Assembly: GCF_003732665.1 (NCBI RefSeq)
Contig: NZ_MOBP01000002.1
Coordinates: forward strand, 1-64,000
DNA length: 64,000 nucleotides
Origin: Pseudomonas frederiksbergensis
GTDB taxonomy: Bacteria > Pseudomonadota > Gammaproteobacteria > Pseudomonadales > Pseudomonadaceae
Reading direction: 5' to 3'
Shown in pieces: positions 1-7,393 of the stretch; positions within the stretch are counted from its first letter, which is position 1, and every line of letters begins with the position of its first letter. Position numbers and translations under genes: made by a program. Under the pieces are notes generated by a model. It had not been told where the DNA came from. It made no database searches and was given only the letters and a program-made list of their open reading frames with translations.

Positions 1-23
1 CCCTGCAGTTAAAAACTGCAGGG
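1..23. repeat. Perfect hairpin at the window edge
   Basis: CCCTGCAGTT and its complement AACTGCAGGG flank a three-base loop. It may end a transcript from outside the window or be part of a repeat. There is no long T run next to it, so a terminator role is uncertain. The remaining bases up to 298 hold no convincing gene. They include a CGGCCAGAAGCGGAC motif around 110-124, of a kind also seen near 4960 and 51025. Confidence 0.4.
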
Positions 24-298
24 AGAGTTGGCTTTTAGCCTTGACTGGAGACCGGCTAATGGGAGTCCCCTTTTCTTGTGGATTGCGGTCCTTCACCACA
101 GACTTTTATCGGCCAGAAGCGGACTTCCGACTGCGTCCGTGGTAAAAAAGCATTCGGCAAGATCTGGAGCGCCAAGGCCCAAGCCATTTGGAAGCCGGCT
201 CTCGACAGAATTGATGGTACTAAAAGTTGGTCAATTCGCGGCGTAGAAAAATCGGAATCATATAGAATTGGCCTTTTAAGCATCTAGATGGATCTATT

Positions 299-841
299 AT
301 GTCTCAGTCAACCGAATTAACTGGTGGCGCCGGGTTTGTCTATGAAAGCCATGTTGCTGCATATTTCATGTCTGCCCTTCTTGCGGAGACCGTCAGGCCT
401 CCATTGCAAAGTAAAATAAAGAGTGTACGTCTTCAACAAGCTGCTATGGGCGCTCCTCTTGATGATGTCATTATCGTATTTGATACTTTAATTCAGATGA
501 AGGCGCACTTCCAAGTCAAGCGCAGCCTCATCATATCCTCATCTAAGACCAATGAAGATTTCAAGGGGATTGTTGTTAATTCCTGGAAGACCTACATTAA
601 TTCAAAAAAAGAAAATCGTAATGACATTTATGGAGCGCTAACGGACGAAATAGCAAGCTCATCCCTGAGAAATGTTCAAACTGTCTGTGAAAGCGCACGA
701 AGTAGCGAGAGTAGCGACTCATTTTGGGCTATTGAAGCTCAGGCTAGCGTAAAATTCAGAGAGTTCATTGATGTACTACGTAATATCTTAGATGGCGCAC
801 AGATCCGGAGGACCCCGCACGAATTATATGAATTTCTCTAA
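299..841 (+). CDS. Cap4/DUF4297-like dsDNA nuclease domain, N-terminal part of an interrupted gene
   Basis: This 180-residue product starts with a GGAGFVYESHVAAYF segment, followed by LDDVIIVF and FQVKRS. This is the order seen in Cap4/DUF4297-type PD-(D/E)xK nucleases, where an Asp and a Q/E-x-K form the active site. Such domains usually form the N-terminus of larger antiphage effectors and cut double-stranded DNA when triggered. The reading frame ends at TAA (839-841), but the next coding stretch (869-1783) is in the same frame with no other stop between. In this family the ELYEFL segment normally runs on into a short beta strand, as the downstream sequence would supply. I infer one gene of about 494 codons broken by a single nonsense codon. 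Codon use is AT-rich compared with the rest of the window. The family call rests on motif memory. Confidence 0.6.
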   Translation: MSQSTELTGGAGFVYESHVAAYFMSALLAETVRPPLQSKIKSVRLQQAAMGAPLDDVIIVFDTLIQMKAHFQVKRSLIISSSKTNEDFKGIVVNSWKTYINSKKENRNDIYGALTDEIASSSLRNVQTVCESARSSESSDSFWAIEAQASVKFREFIDVLRNILDGAQIRRTPHELYEFL

Positions 842-868
842 GGGCTTCATATAGAGTCTTTAAGAGTC

Positions 869-1783
869 ATGACATCGGGCTCTCCATTGCTCACGTCAGC
901 GATAAACGAACTTAAGACAGTGCTTAGGGCAGAACATCGCGCGACCGACCTATGGGAAACTCTTAAAGGAATAGCAAGAGAAGGAGCGGGCCAAGCTGCC
1001 ACTTACAACAAACGGTCACTTCAACGAAAATTGGTATTGTTTTCCTTCAAAGACATAGCTGTTGAGCAAGAAGTAAAGACGAAACTAGGACCGTCAAGAA
1101 TTGGAAACTTGGAGGCCACCCCAATTACATGCTCTCTTGCCTTTTCGCACATTAGTATCGAGCAGAGCGATGTCGCGCTTACCGCATTAATTGTAACAGA
1201 CGAACCTGAAGCGTTATCTAATCAGATACAGTCTTGGAAAGAGCTCGTTGCTCGGAGCGCATTAATCCCTGATGCGAATAGGTCTGAGATTGCTCGAGAA
1301 CCACTAAAAAATATAGTCGCGCAGCCTGTATTAGCACATATCCTCCTTCAGAACTTGGCTGTGGCAGACTTTTCTGCCTATGTTTATTATGCGCGAAAGA
1401 TAAATATTGAAAATTGGGATGAAACCAGATACGAACTTGAATTTAAGACACTGCCCTTGCTTCACAGATTGAGCAGCAAGCGCGAATTGATTGATGAGCT
1501 TCTCACTACTGAGGTAAACGCCAAACGATTTTCAGACGCTGCCATAAAACTTGTAGCTGAAAACTATCACCGTGAAATCGAAAGCCCAACACTAAAAACC
1601 AGTACTGGAAAAACTTCAGCAATTAAAGAGCTTGCGGATATTGTCGCTAAAATAACTGCTAGCTTCATCGCGGGTGATCAAGTTGCAGTTGCCCAGATTG
1701 GCTATATTAAGACGAGAATTAGATATGGCGAGAATGTTGTTACGAGGGAAAAACACTTGCGAGATCGTAATCCGCTAGCGTAA
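869..1783 (+). CDS. C-terminal part of the interrupted Cap4-like effector
   Basis: This 304-residue stretch, soluble and mostly helical in appearance, is in frame with 299-841. Translation upstream of its first ATG stays open back to the TAA at 839-841. It begins with a region resembling the segment that follows the nuclease domain in DUF4297 proteins, with conserved-looking ATDLWETL. I recognise no known domain in the rest. The stop codon overlaps the end of the convergent reverse transcriptase gene by nine bases. It could be a fragment of a dead gene, a product reached by readthrough, or a separately translated subunit. No clear ribosome site precedes the ATG at 869. Confidence 0.5.
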   Translation: MTSGSPLLTSAINELKTVLRAEHRATDLWETLKGIAREGAGQAATYNKRSLQRKLVLFSFKDIAVEQEVKTKLGPSRIGNLEATPITCSLAFSHISIEQSDVALTALIVTDEPEALSNQIQSWKELVARSALIPDANRSEIAREPLKNIVAQPVLAHILLQNLAVADFSAYVYYARKINIENWDETRYELEFKTLPLLHRLSSKRELIDELLTTEVNAKRFSDAAIKLVAENYHREIESPTLKTSTGKTSAIKELADIVAKITASFIAGDQVAVAQIGYIKTRIRYGENVVTREKHLRDRNPLA

Positions 1784-2710
1784 CTGCCTCAAAAGTCTCC
1801 ATAGCTTTTTAGCGAACTCTGGCTCAATTGAGTATGCATAAGCTATCATACCTTTCATTTGGGCCCAAGAAGGTGTAATTGCATCTACTCGTCGACTTCT
1901 TTCAAAGTGCTCTTTTCCATATTTGCTTGCGTAGTAGACTGCAAGCCTGAGCCTCCTTTTCAATTTTTTTGGAAGTCTTGGTTTTTCTCGATCAACTACG
2001 GATAGTCCTGTGACAAACTGTCTCGAACCACGTCGCTGGACATAACAGCCGCTGTCTCTTAGTTCAAAACCGTTGTATTTAACAATCTGGCTAATAGCGC
2101 TAATATCTGGCGTTTCCTCCCCTGACATGGTCATATTGTCCGCGTAGCGACTATATATGCAGTCATGGGTGGAGGCTAAATCTAGCATCGCTTGATCCAA
2201 CCCCTTGCAAACTAGATTCGAAATTGTCGGACTGCAGCGAGTTCCTTGACGCAAGAATCCGTCAATGGTTGAAATCCGTGCTAGCAATTCTGAAATTTCA
2301 GGGGTCGCTCCAATTGTTAAAAAAGCTTTCGCAATTTGTTGTTCTGTAATTACGTTGAAAAAATTTCTTATATCCGCGTGAAGGATTAAGCTTTTACGGA
2401 GATGGAGCTCAGCGTTTGTTAGGGTCGAGCGTCCCTTGAGAAACCCTTGTACGTGCGCACCAAAGCTAGCGCTGTTCGTGACCAACATCGAAACAGATCG
2501 GTGGAGCTGGGTGACCCACTTATGGTTTGCCTTATAGACCTCTCTAAATTCCCCTTTACGGTTTCTTCCGCGTTTTGGGATTTCGAGCTTCTCGTAGAAC
2601 CCTTCCTGGCAATCCGAAACTGCGTATTCGATTATTTTTGACTCGCTCACACCTACCGCGTGAGCTAGCTCTTGGGTGGAATGAATGTCTTTCAGGCGTC
2701 TTGTAGTCAT
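1775..2710 (-). CDS. Retron-type reverse transcriptase
   Basis: The protein has 311 residues from ATG 2710; an in-frame TTG at 2761 would add 17. In the longer numbering it shows the retron hallmark NAxxH (NAELH, 116-120), motif A LHADIRNFF with D130, a QG...SP..SN block (172-182), RYADN at 205-209 and the retron VTG signature (250-252). Retron RTs copy part of an adjacent ncRNA into msDNA and usually guard an effector in antiphage defence. The last Asp of the catalytic YxDD is Asn here (codon AAT), which is odd. I prefer ATG 2710 because the TTG start would place one arm of a 12-bp inverted repeat inside the gene. It converges on the Cap4-like gene with a nine-base overlap. Confidence 0.85.
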   Translation of the reverse strand: MTTRRLKDIHSTQELAHAVGVSESKIIEYAVSDCQEGFYEKLEIPKRGRNRKGEFREVYKANHKWVTQLHRSVSMLVTNSASFGAHVQGFLKGRSTLTNAELHLRKSLILHADIRNFFNVITEQQIAKAFLTIGATPEISELLARISTIDGFLRQGTRCSPTISNLVCKGLDQAMLDLASTHDCIYSRYADNMTMSGEETPDISAISQIVKYNGFELRDSGCYVQRRGSRQFVTGLSVVDREKPRLPKKLKRRLRLAVYYASKYGKEHFERSRRVDAITPSWAQMKGMIAYAYSIEPEFAKKLWRLLRQLR

Positions 2711-2724
2711 TAGAGGCTGCAGAG

Positions 2725-2912
2725 AATGAGGGGCGGCTGGATGGAATATGTAAGACCTCAAAGATCGGGCACGGACTCATGCCCACGGACATAACCGCGG
2801 TCAGTCATCCAGCCGCCACGGTGAATCTACCATACCTTGACTGGAATGTGGATGTCGTCTCCGATTCGCTCTCCTTCTTTAGTCGTATGCCTCATAAGAA
2901 ATGCTAGGAGAC
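2725..2912 (-). ncRNA. Candidate retron ncRNA (msr-msd) upstream of the RT
   Basis: The stretch upstream of the RT start carries a perfect 12-bp inverted repeat: GGCGGCTGGATG at 2732-2743 and its complement at 2806-2817. Inside the 62-base interval is a smaller stem (GGGCA/TGCCC). Further upstream GTCTCC (2857-2862) pairs with GGAGAC (2907-2912). Retron ncRNAs lie in this position and combine several stems with a long msd hairpin and flanking a1/a2 arms. I could not assign a1/a2 or the branching G with certainty. The 12-bp pair may be a1/a2 of a short RNA or the msd stem. Boundaries are approximate. Confidence 0.5.
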
Positions 2913-3022
2913 TGGCTCAAAAACGAAATCCTGAACAGATCCCAAAGCAACGCGTGAGCCTCAGCCACTAGACATTGATCACCTGAAAGTTGAAAGTGTG
3001 TTTTTCGCAATCGGAAAGCTAC

Positions 3023-3979
3023 ATGATGAAAAACTTGGGCCATCCCATGTCGACACCGCCGAGTTGGTTTCACGATCGAGGGCCATCCCCTATTGAGGAC
3101 GAGTTCAGCAAGGCTGCTTCTGACTTCGCGGGCCTGATTGAAAGAGAACATTGGTTTGGTGACGCGGATAAGCACCATCGTTATCGGGTGGATTTCATAT
3201 TAAAAGATGCGCGACTCATCATTGAGCTTGATGGTCATTCATCACATTCAACAAGAGATCAGTTAGAGAAGGATGCTGTCAGACAACGCTATCTAAGCCG
3301 AGCCGGCTACACTGTGATCCGTTTCACAGGACGAGAAATCGTCAGAGACGCGCAGGGGTGTGTTTCAGAGGTGCGTCAGATGTACGAAGAGCGCATGCAG
3401 CGCGCTCCTGCTAAGTTTCGAGTCATGTACATTGACTACTCATTTGTCAACAAGCAGATGAATGAGGCTCTAAAATTTTACCGGGGAATTCACCCTAGCA
3501 AGGAACTCACCTTCCAGCCGCTTGAAAAAATCATCCCTCATGCAATTGAGTGGTTGCATGAAAAGTCATTTGTCACGGCCTTCGTATTCTGTCCAGCTGA
3601 ACTACGCAGTGAAATAGAACATTTGAATGCAACTATCTTGGAATATGACAAGGGTGAAATCAAATTCAGCATTTTGGCAAGTGAATTTTACTCGATGGAC
3701 TTGGGCGAACACCTAGAAAGTTTTGCTCACTTTTTTGACGAGTTCATGGTGATCGCTGATGATCCAATCTATCGAGACCCCATTCGTGCCGTACTGCCAG
3801 CGAAGATTACTGAAAAAACCGTCGGAGCTTACACTCACAAATATCTTGCGAATGCCAAACTTTTACGTTTAGGCAATGACGAGACCTCCTTCGCCGGTAC
3901 CGAGTTGGCTTACGTACGCTGGCAAGACATATTCTACCCAATCGGATTCGCTTTGGGGCTGAGCAGATACGAACTTTAG
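3023..3979 (+). CDS. DUF559/Vsr-like PD-(D/E)xK nuclease-domain protein
   Basis: The N-terminal third is a DUF559-type very-short-patch-repair-like fold: SPIEDEF near residue 22, then RVDFIL with D57, then IIELDGHSSH with E68 and D70, then a basic YLSRAGYTVIRFTG segment. This arrangement fits a PD-(D/E)xK nuclease. Residues from about 140 to 318 match nothing I recognise and may be a sensor or partner-binding domain. ATG 3023 was chosen over an in-frame TTG at 2990; ATG 3047 is also possible. It is divergent from the RT, with the candidate ncRNA between them, so it may be a further component of the same defence locus or a neighbour by chance. Confidence 0.65.
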   Translation: MMKNLGHPMSTPPSWFHDRGPSPIEDEFSKAASDFAGLIEREHWFGDADKHHRYRVDFILKDARLIIELDGHSSHSTRDQLEKDAVRQRYLSRAGYTVIRFTGREIVRDAQGCVSEVRQMYEERMQRAPAKFRVMYIDYSFVNKQMNEALKFYRGIHPSKELTFQPLEKIIPHAIEWLHEKSFVTAFVFCPAELRSEIEHLNATILEYDKGEIKFSILASEFYSMDLGEHLESFAHFFDEFMVIADDPIYRDPIRAVLPAKITEKTVGAYTHKYLANAKLLRLGNDETSFAGTELAYVRWQDIFYPIGFALGLSRYEL

Positions 3980-4257
3980 TTATTTGAACGATAGTTTTTC
4001 GAGGTGAATGGTACGCAGAGGATGGGGTAGTCATGAGCTGCTGGCTTATTCCGATCTCTGCAATAGCAGGCGACCGCTTTTGGCTCTTTCCAGACTATCG
4101 CTACCGTCAGCGTTTGGATGGAAGCAGCTCCCGGGTCGCAACTCCGTTTCTAAACGTAAGATGCCCTTTGCAAAAGTTAGGGGGGGCAAGCCTGAGTCGG
4201 CTAAAGCGTAATGCCGCAAGCTCTGCCATTCACTAATTGGAAAAGGAGAACAGCGCG

Positions 4258-4815
4258 ATGGATATGGCCGGTAGTGGAGGAATCATGACCTACGTGAATG
4301 CAGCGATAGCTTTAGTGGCGCTGTACCTGAGTATACGTAACCGAAAAACTCAGATAGCGATGTATCGGCTGACTCAGTCGACGCACTGGAGCAGCACGAA
4401 CGATTTTCATGTGATCAGCGCCGAGCAACTAGATGGCTCGGTTTTAGTTAAGTTGGTTTTCTTTAACCCCGGGTCGGTGTCAGCAGTGATACAAAGCTTA
4501 GCTGTTTATGAAATCCCCCGCCCAGTCTGGTGGTTACCACGCCGACTGGATTGGTTACGAAGGAAACGTCTAGAACTTGCAAAATGGTGGCCTACCAGAG
4601 ACGAGGAGGAGAAAATACCTCGCTTATTTGCAGATAAGTATCAGGAGCTGATGGTGAAAGAAAATCGAGTAATCCTTGTGAGATTCCCTGGCATGATCAA
4701 TCGGCTTACTCATGCGTTTGAACTGAAAACCAATCATGGTTTGATCACGACGTGGTATGCCCTTGACTTCGTAGAAAAGGGATTTGCGTATCAATCCCAT
4801 CGAAATTTCAGATAA
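4258..4815 (+). CDS. Hypothetical protein with N-terminal membrane anchor
   Basis: ATG 4258 follows a good ribosome site (AAAGGAG at 4243-4249). The 185-residue product starts with one hydrophobic segment (roughly residues 9-26, MTYVNAAIALVALYLSI), followed by a basic stop-transfer RNRK. The rest is predicted cytosolic, with a Trp/Arg-rich stretch near residues 90-115. I recognise no family. Its low-GC codon use matches the island to its left. The preceding 3980-4257 contains no supported gene. Confidence 0.55.
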   Translation: MDMAGSGGIMTYVNAAIALVALYLSIRNRKTQIAMYRLTQSTHWSSTNDFHVISAEQLDGSVLVKLVFFNPGSVSAVIQSLAVYEIPRPVWWLPRRLDWLRRKRLELAKWWPTRDEEEKIPRLFADKYQELMVKENRVILVRFPGMINRLTHAFELKTNHGLITTWYALDFVEKGFAYQSHRNFR

Positions 4816-5205
4816 TGATAAACGATGGTCAGTATTTGCTTGGAAAGGCAGCCGCGTCGATGATTAGAAATGCGCGTATGAAGTGAGGGATGTAGCTTGC
4901 GGAACGCTGAGCAACCCTTATTTTTCCCGAAGCGGACTATACGCGAACGTCCGCTATTGGCCGAAAGCAGTCGTTGCCGAGCGACCGATTAGGATCGAAC
5001 ACGAATTCCCGATCCTACGCTCCAGACCTGCCCACTCCAAACTCCTGCCTACAATCCATAACCGTCCTACAACAACCTCGGAAATTACGCCTATCCCCAT
5101 GAGGCGATAAAATTTACAGTCATCCCGTCCCCTACAAAGCGACCAGGTTTGGCGACCTGCAGATCGGATCAGTCCTTTACTAAAATCTGATTCGGAGTTT
5201 CACCT
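4816..5205. other. Intergenic region, no gene seen
   Basis: No reading frame with a credible start and codon use lies here. Around 4928-4975 is an imperfect inverted sequence, GCGGAC...GTCCGC, followed by TATTGGCCGAAAGCAG. The core resembles the CGGCCAGAAGCGGAC motifs near 110 and 51025, so it may be a dispersed intergenic repeat. The last 80 bases are the leader of the next gene. Confidence 0.4.
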
Positions 5206-5478
5206 ATGGAAAGATACATGCCTATCACCGGAATCGACCTGGTCCCGGCGTCCCTACTCATCGACACCCAAGCCCCCCTCGACGTTTTGCAAGCCATGGC
5301 GGATTACCGCATTCGCACGGTCACGCAGGTGTTGGAGAACATCGCTTATCGCGCCGAGATTGGTTGTGACACGGTGGTGTTGGCGGATTTCTCCAAGTTG
5401 TTGGTCATTCCGTTGCGCGACGGGTGTGATTTGATGGATGTGATCGGTCGGCGCTTGCGGGCGCAGGTTAAGGAGTAG
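5206..5478 (+). CDS. Small conserved-type hypothetical protein
   Basis: This 90-residue cytosolic-looking protein has no signal peptide and no membrane segment. ATG 5206 is preceded by CGGAG at a suitable distance. A strong hairpin and T run at 5485-5511 ends the transcript. High-GC codon use fits the core genome, and it appears to be a single-gene unit. I do not recognise the family and assign no function. Confidence 0.6.
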   Translation: MERYMPITGIDLVPASLLIDTQAPLDVLQAMADYRIRTVTQVLENIAYRAEIGCDTVVLADFSKLLVIPLRDGCDLMDVIGRRLRAQVKE

Positions 5479-5484
5479 TAAGAG

Positions 5485-5511
5485 CGGGCGCTGTGATGGC
5501 GCCCGTTTTTT
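5485..5511 (+). terminator. Rho-independent terminator after the 90-residue protein gene
   Basis: CGGGCGC and GCGCCCG form a seven-base stem around a seven-base loop, followed by six T. Confidence 0.85.
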
Positions 5512-5570
5512 GTGTCTGTGATGCCGTAGGATTGCGGGCTTGCTTCTCCTCTTCTTTTTTTGAGTGACCG

Positions 5571-5978
5571 ATGAACATGGATGAGTTTCATCAAGGCAGT
5601 TGTCTCTGCGGTGCCGTGACCTATGAGGTTTCGGGTGAGTTGAACGCGGTGTCGCACTGTCATTGCGCCATTTGCCGGAAGGCCCATGGGGCTGCGTTTG
5701 CGACGTATGCCAGTGCGCCGAGGTCGGCGGTTTCGATTGCGAGTAGCGTGGAGGCGCTCAGGCGTTTTCAGTCGTCGGCGGGGGTGACGCGGCAGTTTTG
5801 TTCTAACTGTGGCACTTCGTTGTTTTGGTCGGATTCCAATGGTGCGTTTGCGGATTGGATTTCGATTGCGGTGGGGACGCTGGATACGCCGTTTCGGGCG
5901 CAGAAGCAGCGGCATACCTGTGTTTCGCAGAAGGCTTTGTGGTTTGAGATTGGGGATGAGTGGCCGCAGGAGGGTTGA
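5571..5978 (+). CDS. GFA family protein (glutathione-dependent formaldehyde-activating-like)
   Basis: The 135-residue product has the GFA zinc-site pattern: GSCLCGAV near residues 9-16 (C11, C13), SHCHCAICRK near 28-37 and FCSNCGTSLF near residue 95. The founding member, Gfa, was proposed to speed formation of S-hydroxymethylglutathione, but most homologues have unknown substrates, so only the fold and zinc binding can be claimed. ATG 5571 is followed three codons later by a second ATG. It stands alone, downstream of the 5485-5511 terminator. Confidence 0.85.
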   Translation: MNMDEFHQGSCLCGAVTYEVSGELNAVSHCHCAICRKAHGAAFATYASAPRSAVSIASSVEALRRFQSSAGVTRQFCSNCGTSLFWSDSNGAFADWISIAVGTLDTPFRAQKQRHTCVSQKALWFEIGDEWPQEG

Positions 5979-6046
5979 GGGTTTCGGCGGTGATGCGGTC
6001 GTAAACCCTGCGAATGGCTTTTCCTGTTGGATTGCGGTTGCAGGTT

Positions 6047-6095
6047 TTGGGGCTGCTTCGCAGCCCAACGGGGGCAAGCCCCCTCGCCACAGGGG
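6047..6095. repeat. Intergenic palindromic repeat of the GCAGCCC / GGGGGCAAGCCCCC type
   Basis: GGGCTGCTTCGCAGCCC is followed at once by a second hairpin built on GGGGGCAAGCCCCC and then CTCGCCAC. Such compound palindromes are common between genes in P. fluorescens-group genomes. There is no coding potential. Confidence 0.55.
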
Positions 6096-6177
6096 GATCG
6101 AGTTGATGGCGGGATTATCAACCTTACCGATGGCCCATTCTGCCAACCATCATTGCTGTCGATGGTCACCATCACGT

Positions 6178-6253
6178 CAATGAAGTTCTCATAAAAAATC
6201 CCCGGCGTAACATCCGCTCCATACCCAACTAACAACACCCGGAGCACACGATC
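6178..6253 (+). promoter_or_regulatory. Leader shared by two repeat-protein genes
   Basis: The block starting AATGAAGTTCTCATA and ending ACACCCGGAGCACAC just before the ATG is also present upstream of the relative at 62124 (62048-62123), with GCGTAA and GCTCCAT conserved in between. CGGAG serves as the ribosome site. Conservation of the whole block, not only the Shine-Dalgarno, suggests a shared promoter or untranslated control element. Confidence 0.5.
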
Positions 6254-6691
6254 ATGAAACGCCAACTCTTCCTCAGCATCGCTTTCTCGGTTTTCGCAGT
6301 TAACGCTTTTGCCGCTTCGTCTCACACCATGGTCGCTGAAGGCGGCTCGGATCGGTTGATTGAAAGCCGTGTGGCTGAGGGTGGTTCGGATCGCTTGATC
6401 GAGAATCGTGTGGCTGAAGGTGGTTCGGATCGTCTGATCGAAAAACGCGTCGCTGAAGGTGGTTCGGATCGTCTGATCGAAAAACGTGTTGCTGAGGGTG
6501 GTTCGGATCGTTTGATCCAGAATCGCGTCGCTGAAGGTGGTTCGGATCGTTTGCTGGAAAAACGCGTTGCCGAAGGTGGCTCTGATCGTTTGATCCAGAA
6601 TCGCGTCGCTGAAGGTGGTTCGGATCGTCTGATCCAGAACCGCGTCGCTGAAGGTGGGTCTGACCGTCTGATCCAAAACCGCACCGCATGA
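6254..6691 (+). CDS. Secreted protein of nine 13-residue VAEGGSDRL repeats
   Basis: A 20-residue Sec signal peptide ending AVNAFA is followed by six residues and then nine near-perfect tandem copies of VAEGGSDRLIxxR (residues 27-143), ending in Thr-Ala. Variation sits at positions 11-12 (ES, EN, EK, QN) and once at position 10. The product should be exported to the periplasm or beyond. I believe such proteins are sometimes labelled phage infection protein in databases, without functional proof known to me. The repeated GGSD may suggest metal binding, but that is speculation. The 39-bp DNA repeats make copy-number change by slippage likely. A terminator at 6722-6749 follows. Relatives lie at 8521 and 62124. 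Confidence 0.8.
   Translation: MKRQLFLSIAFSVFAVNAFAASSHTMVAEGGSDRLIESRVAEGGSDRLIENRVAEGGSDRLIEKRVAEGGSDRLIEKRVAEGGSDRLIQNRVAEGGSDRLLEKRVAEGGSDRLIQNRVAEGGSDRLIQNRVAEGGSDRLIQNRTA
6371..6682 (+). repeat. Tandem 39-bp coding repeats
   Basis: The DNA coding for VAEGGSDRLIxxR recurs every 39 bases through the secreted repeat protein. Differences between copies are mainly synonymous third-position changes plus the variable codons 10-12. The repeat is in frame and protein-constrained, so it is not a CRISPR-type array. Confidence 0.8.
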
Positions 6692-6721
6692 ATGAATGCC
6701 TCTAACGCAGTCCCTAACAAA

Positions 6722-6749
6722 GAGCCCGGCCTAATCAGCCGGGCTTTTT
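6722..6749 (+). terminator. Terminator of the repeat-protein gene
   Basis: AGCCCGGC and GCCGGGCT flank CTAATCA, followed by five T. The element and about 55 bases before it recur almost identically at 8643-8729. Confidence 0.85.
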
Positions 6750-6837
6750 CATGCCGTCAATTCTAAAAGCTGTGGGCCACCTTTAAAAACAAGTCTGATA
6801 CAGTCACCCGAATAAATTCTTTGACAGGAAGTCAAGC

Positions 6838-7383
6838 ATGGCGAAGCCCGCTGCACGTATCACGGACCCCACCAGTTGCCCCGTGCCAGGGCATGGCCCC
6901 AAATCGATTGCCTCCGGTTCTTCAAATGTGTTCTTCGACGGCCTTTCAGCAGCACGCAAGGGCGACACCTGTACCTGCGGCAGCGCTCTAGCCTCGGAGG
7001 TTTCAGGAACGGTATTCATCAACGGTAAGAATGCCGCGCTGGTAGGCACCGTGGGTGCCCATGGCGATGTCGTAATCGCTGGTTCGGGTACGGTGATCAT
7101 CGGCGATTCCCATACAGTGGCACCGTTTACTCCTCCTATCCCTATGATCCTCTACGGGAACTGGATCAGCTTCAAGATTCCCGCAGAAGAAAGCTATGAA
7201 GGGTTTGCTTGCACAGCTCACTTTGACGATGGCTCTTCCATGTCCGGCGTTTTCGACGCAAAGAACTCGGTCAAATTTTCCAATCCCACCGGAAAAACAT
7301 GTCATACCTTGGAATTCGCCAGACACGAGGACACCTGCACAACGGCAGGTATCGACGGATTGCTGAACGACATTTTGGGATAA
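6838..7383 (+). CDS. PAAR-domain protein, type VI secretion spike tip
   Basis: Residues 1-97 are a typical PAAR domain. It opens with MAKPAARITDPTSCPVPGHG, continues with a GSSNVFFDG segment, the cysteine pair CTCG and repeated VxGxGTVxIGD beta turns. PAAR proteins cap VgrG and carry effectors on the T6SS spike. The last 80 residues are an extra domain of unknown function with a hydrophobic start (FTPPIPMILYGNW) and may bind the effector encoded next. ATG 6838 follows AGGA. The effector gene begins 10 bases after the stop. No vgrG or adaptor gene is in this window, so this is an orphan cassette relying on apparatus genes elsewhere. Confidence 0.9.
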   Translation: MAKPAARITDPTSCPVPGHGPKSIASGSSNVFFDGLSAARKGDTCTCGSALASEVSGTVFINGKNAALVGTVGAHGDVVIAGSGTVIIGDSHTVAPFTPPIPMILYGNWISFKIPAEESYEGFACTAHFDDGSSMSGVFDAKNSVKFSNPTGKTCHTLEFARHEDTCTTAGIDGLLNDILG

Positions 7384-7393
7384 GGAGATTCTC

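Noticed and set aside
4008..4236. Two overlapping short frames between the DUF559 gene and the membrane protein gene
   Set aside because: Composition is not gene-like, the frames overlap each other, and no family is recognised.
6254..6691. Regular 39-bp repeats resembling a CRISPR array
   Set aside because: The repeats are contiguous without spacers, in frame and encode a signal-peptide-bearing protein; variation is mostly synonymous.
6322..6720. Antisense repeat protein in the repeat gene region
   Set aside because: The repeat structure is imposed by the sense gene; no ribosome site, and the sense strand has the signal peptide and terminator.
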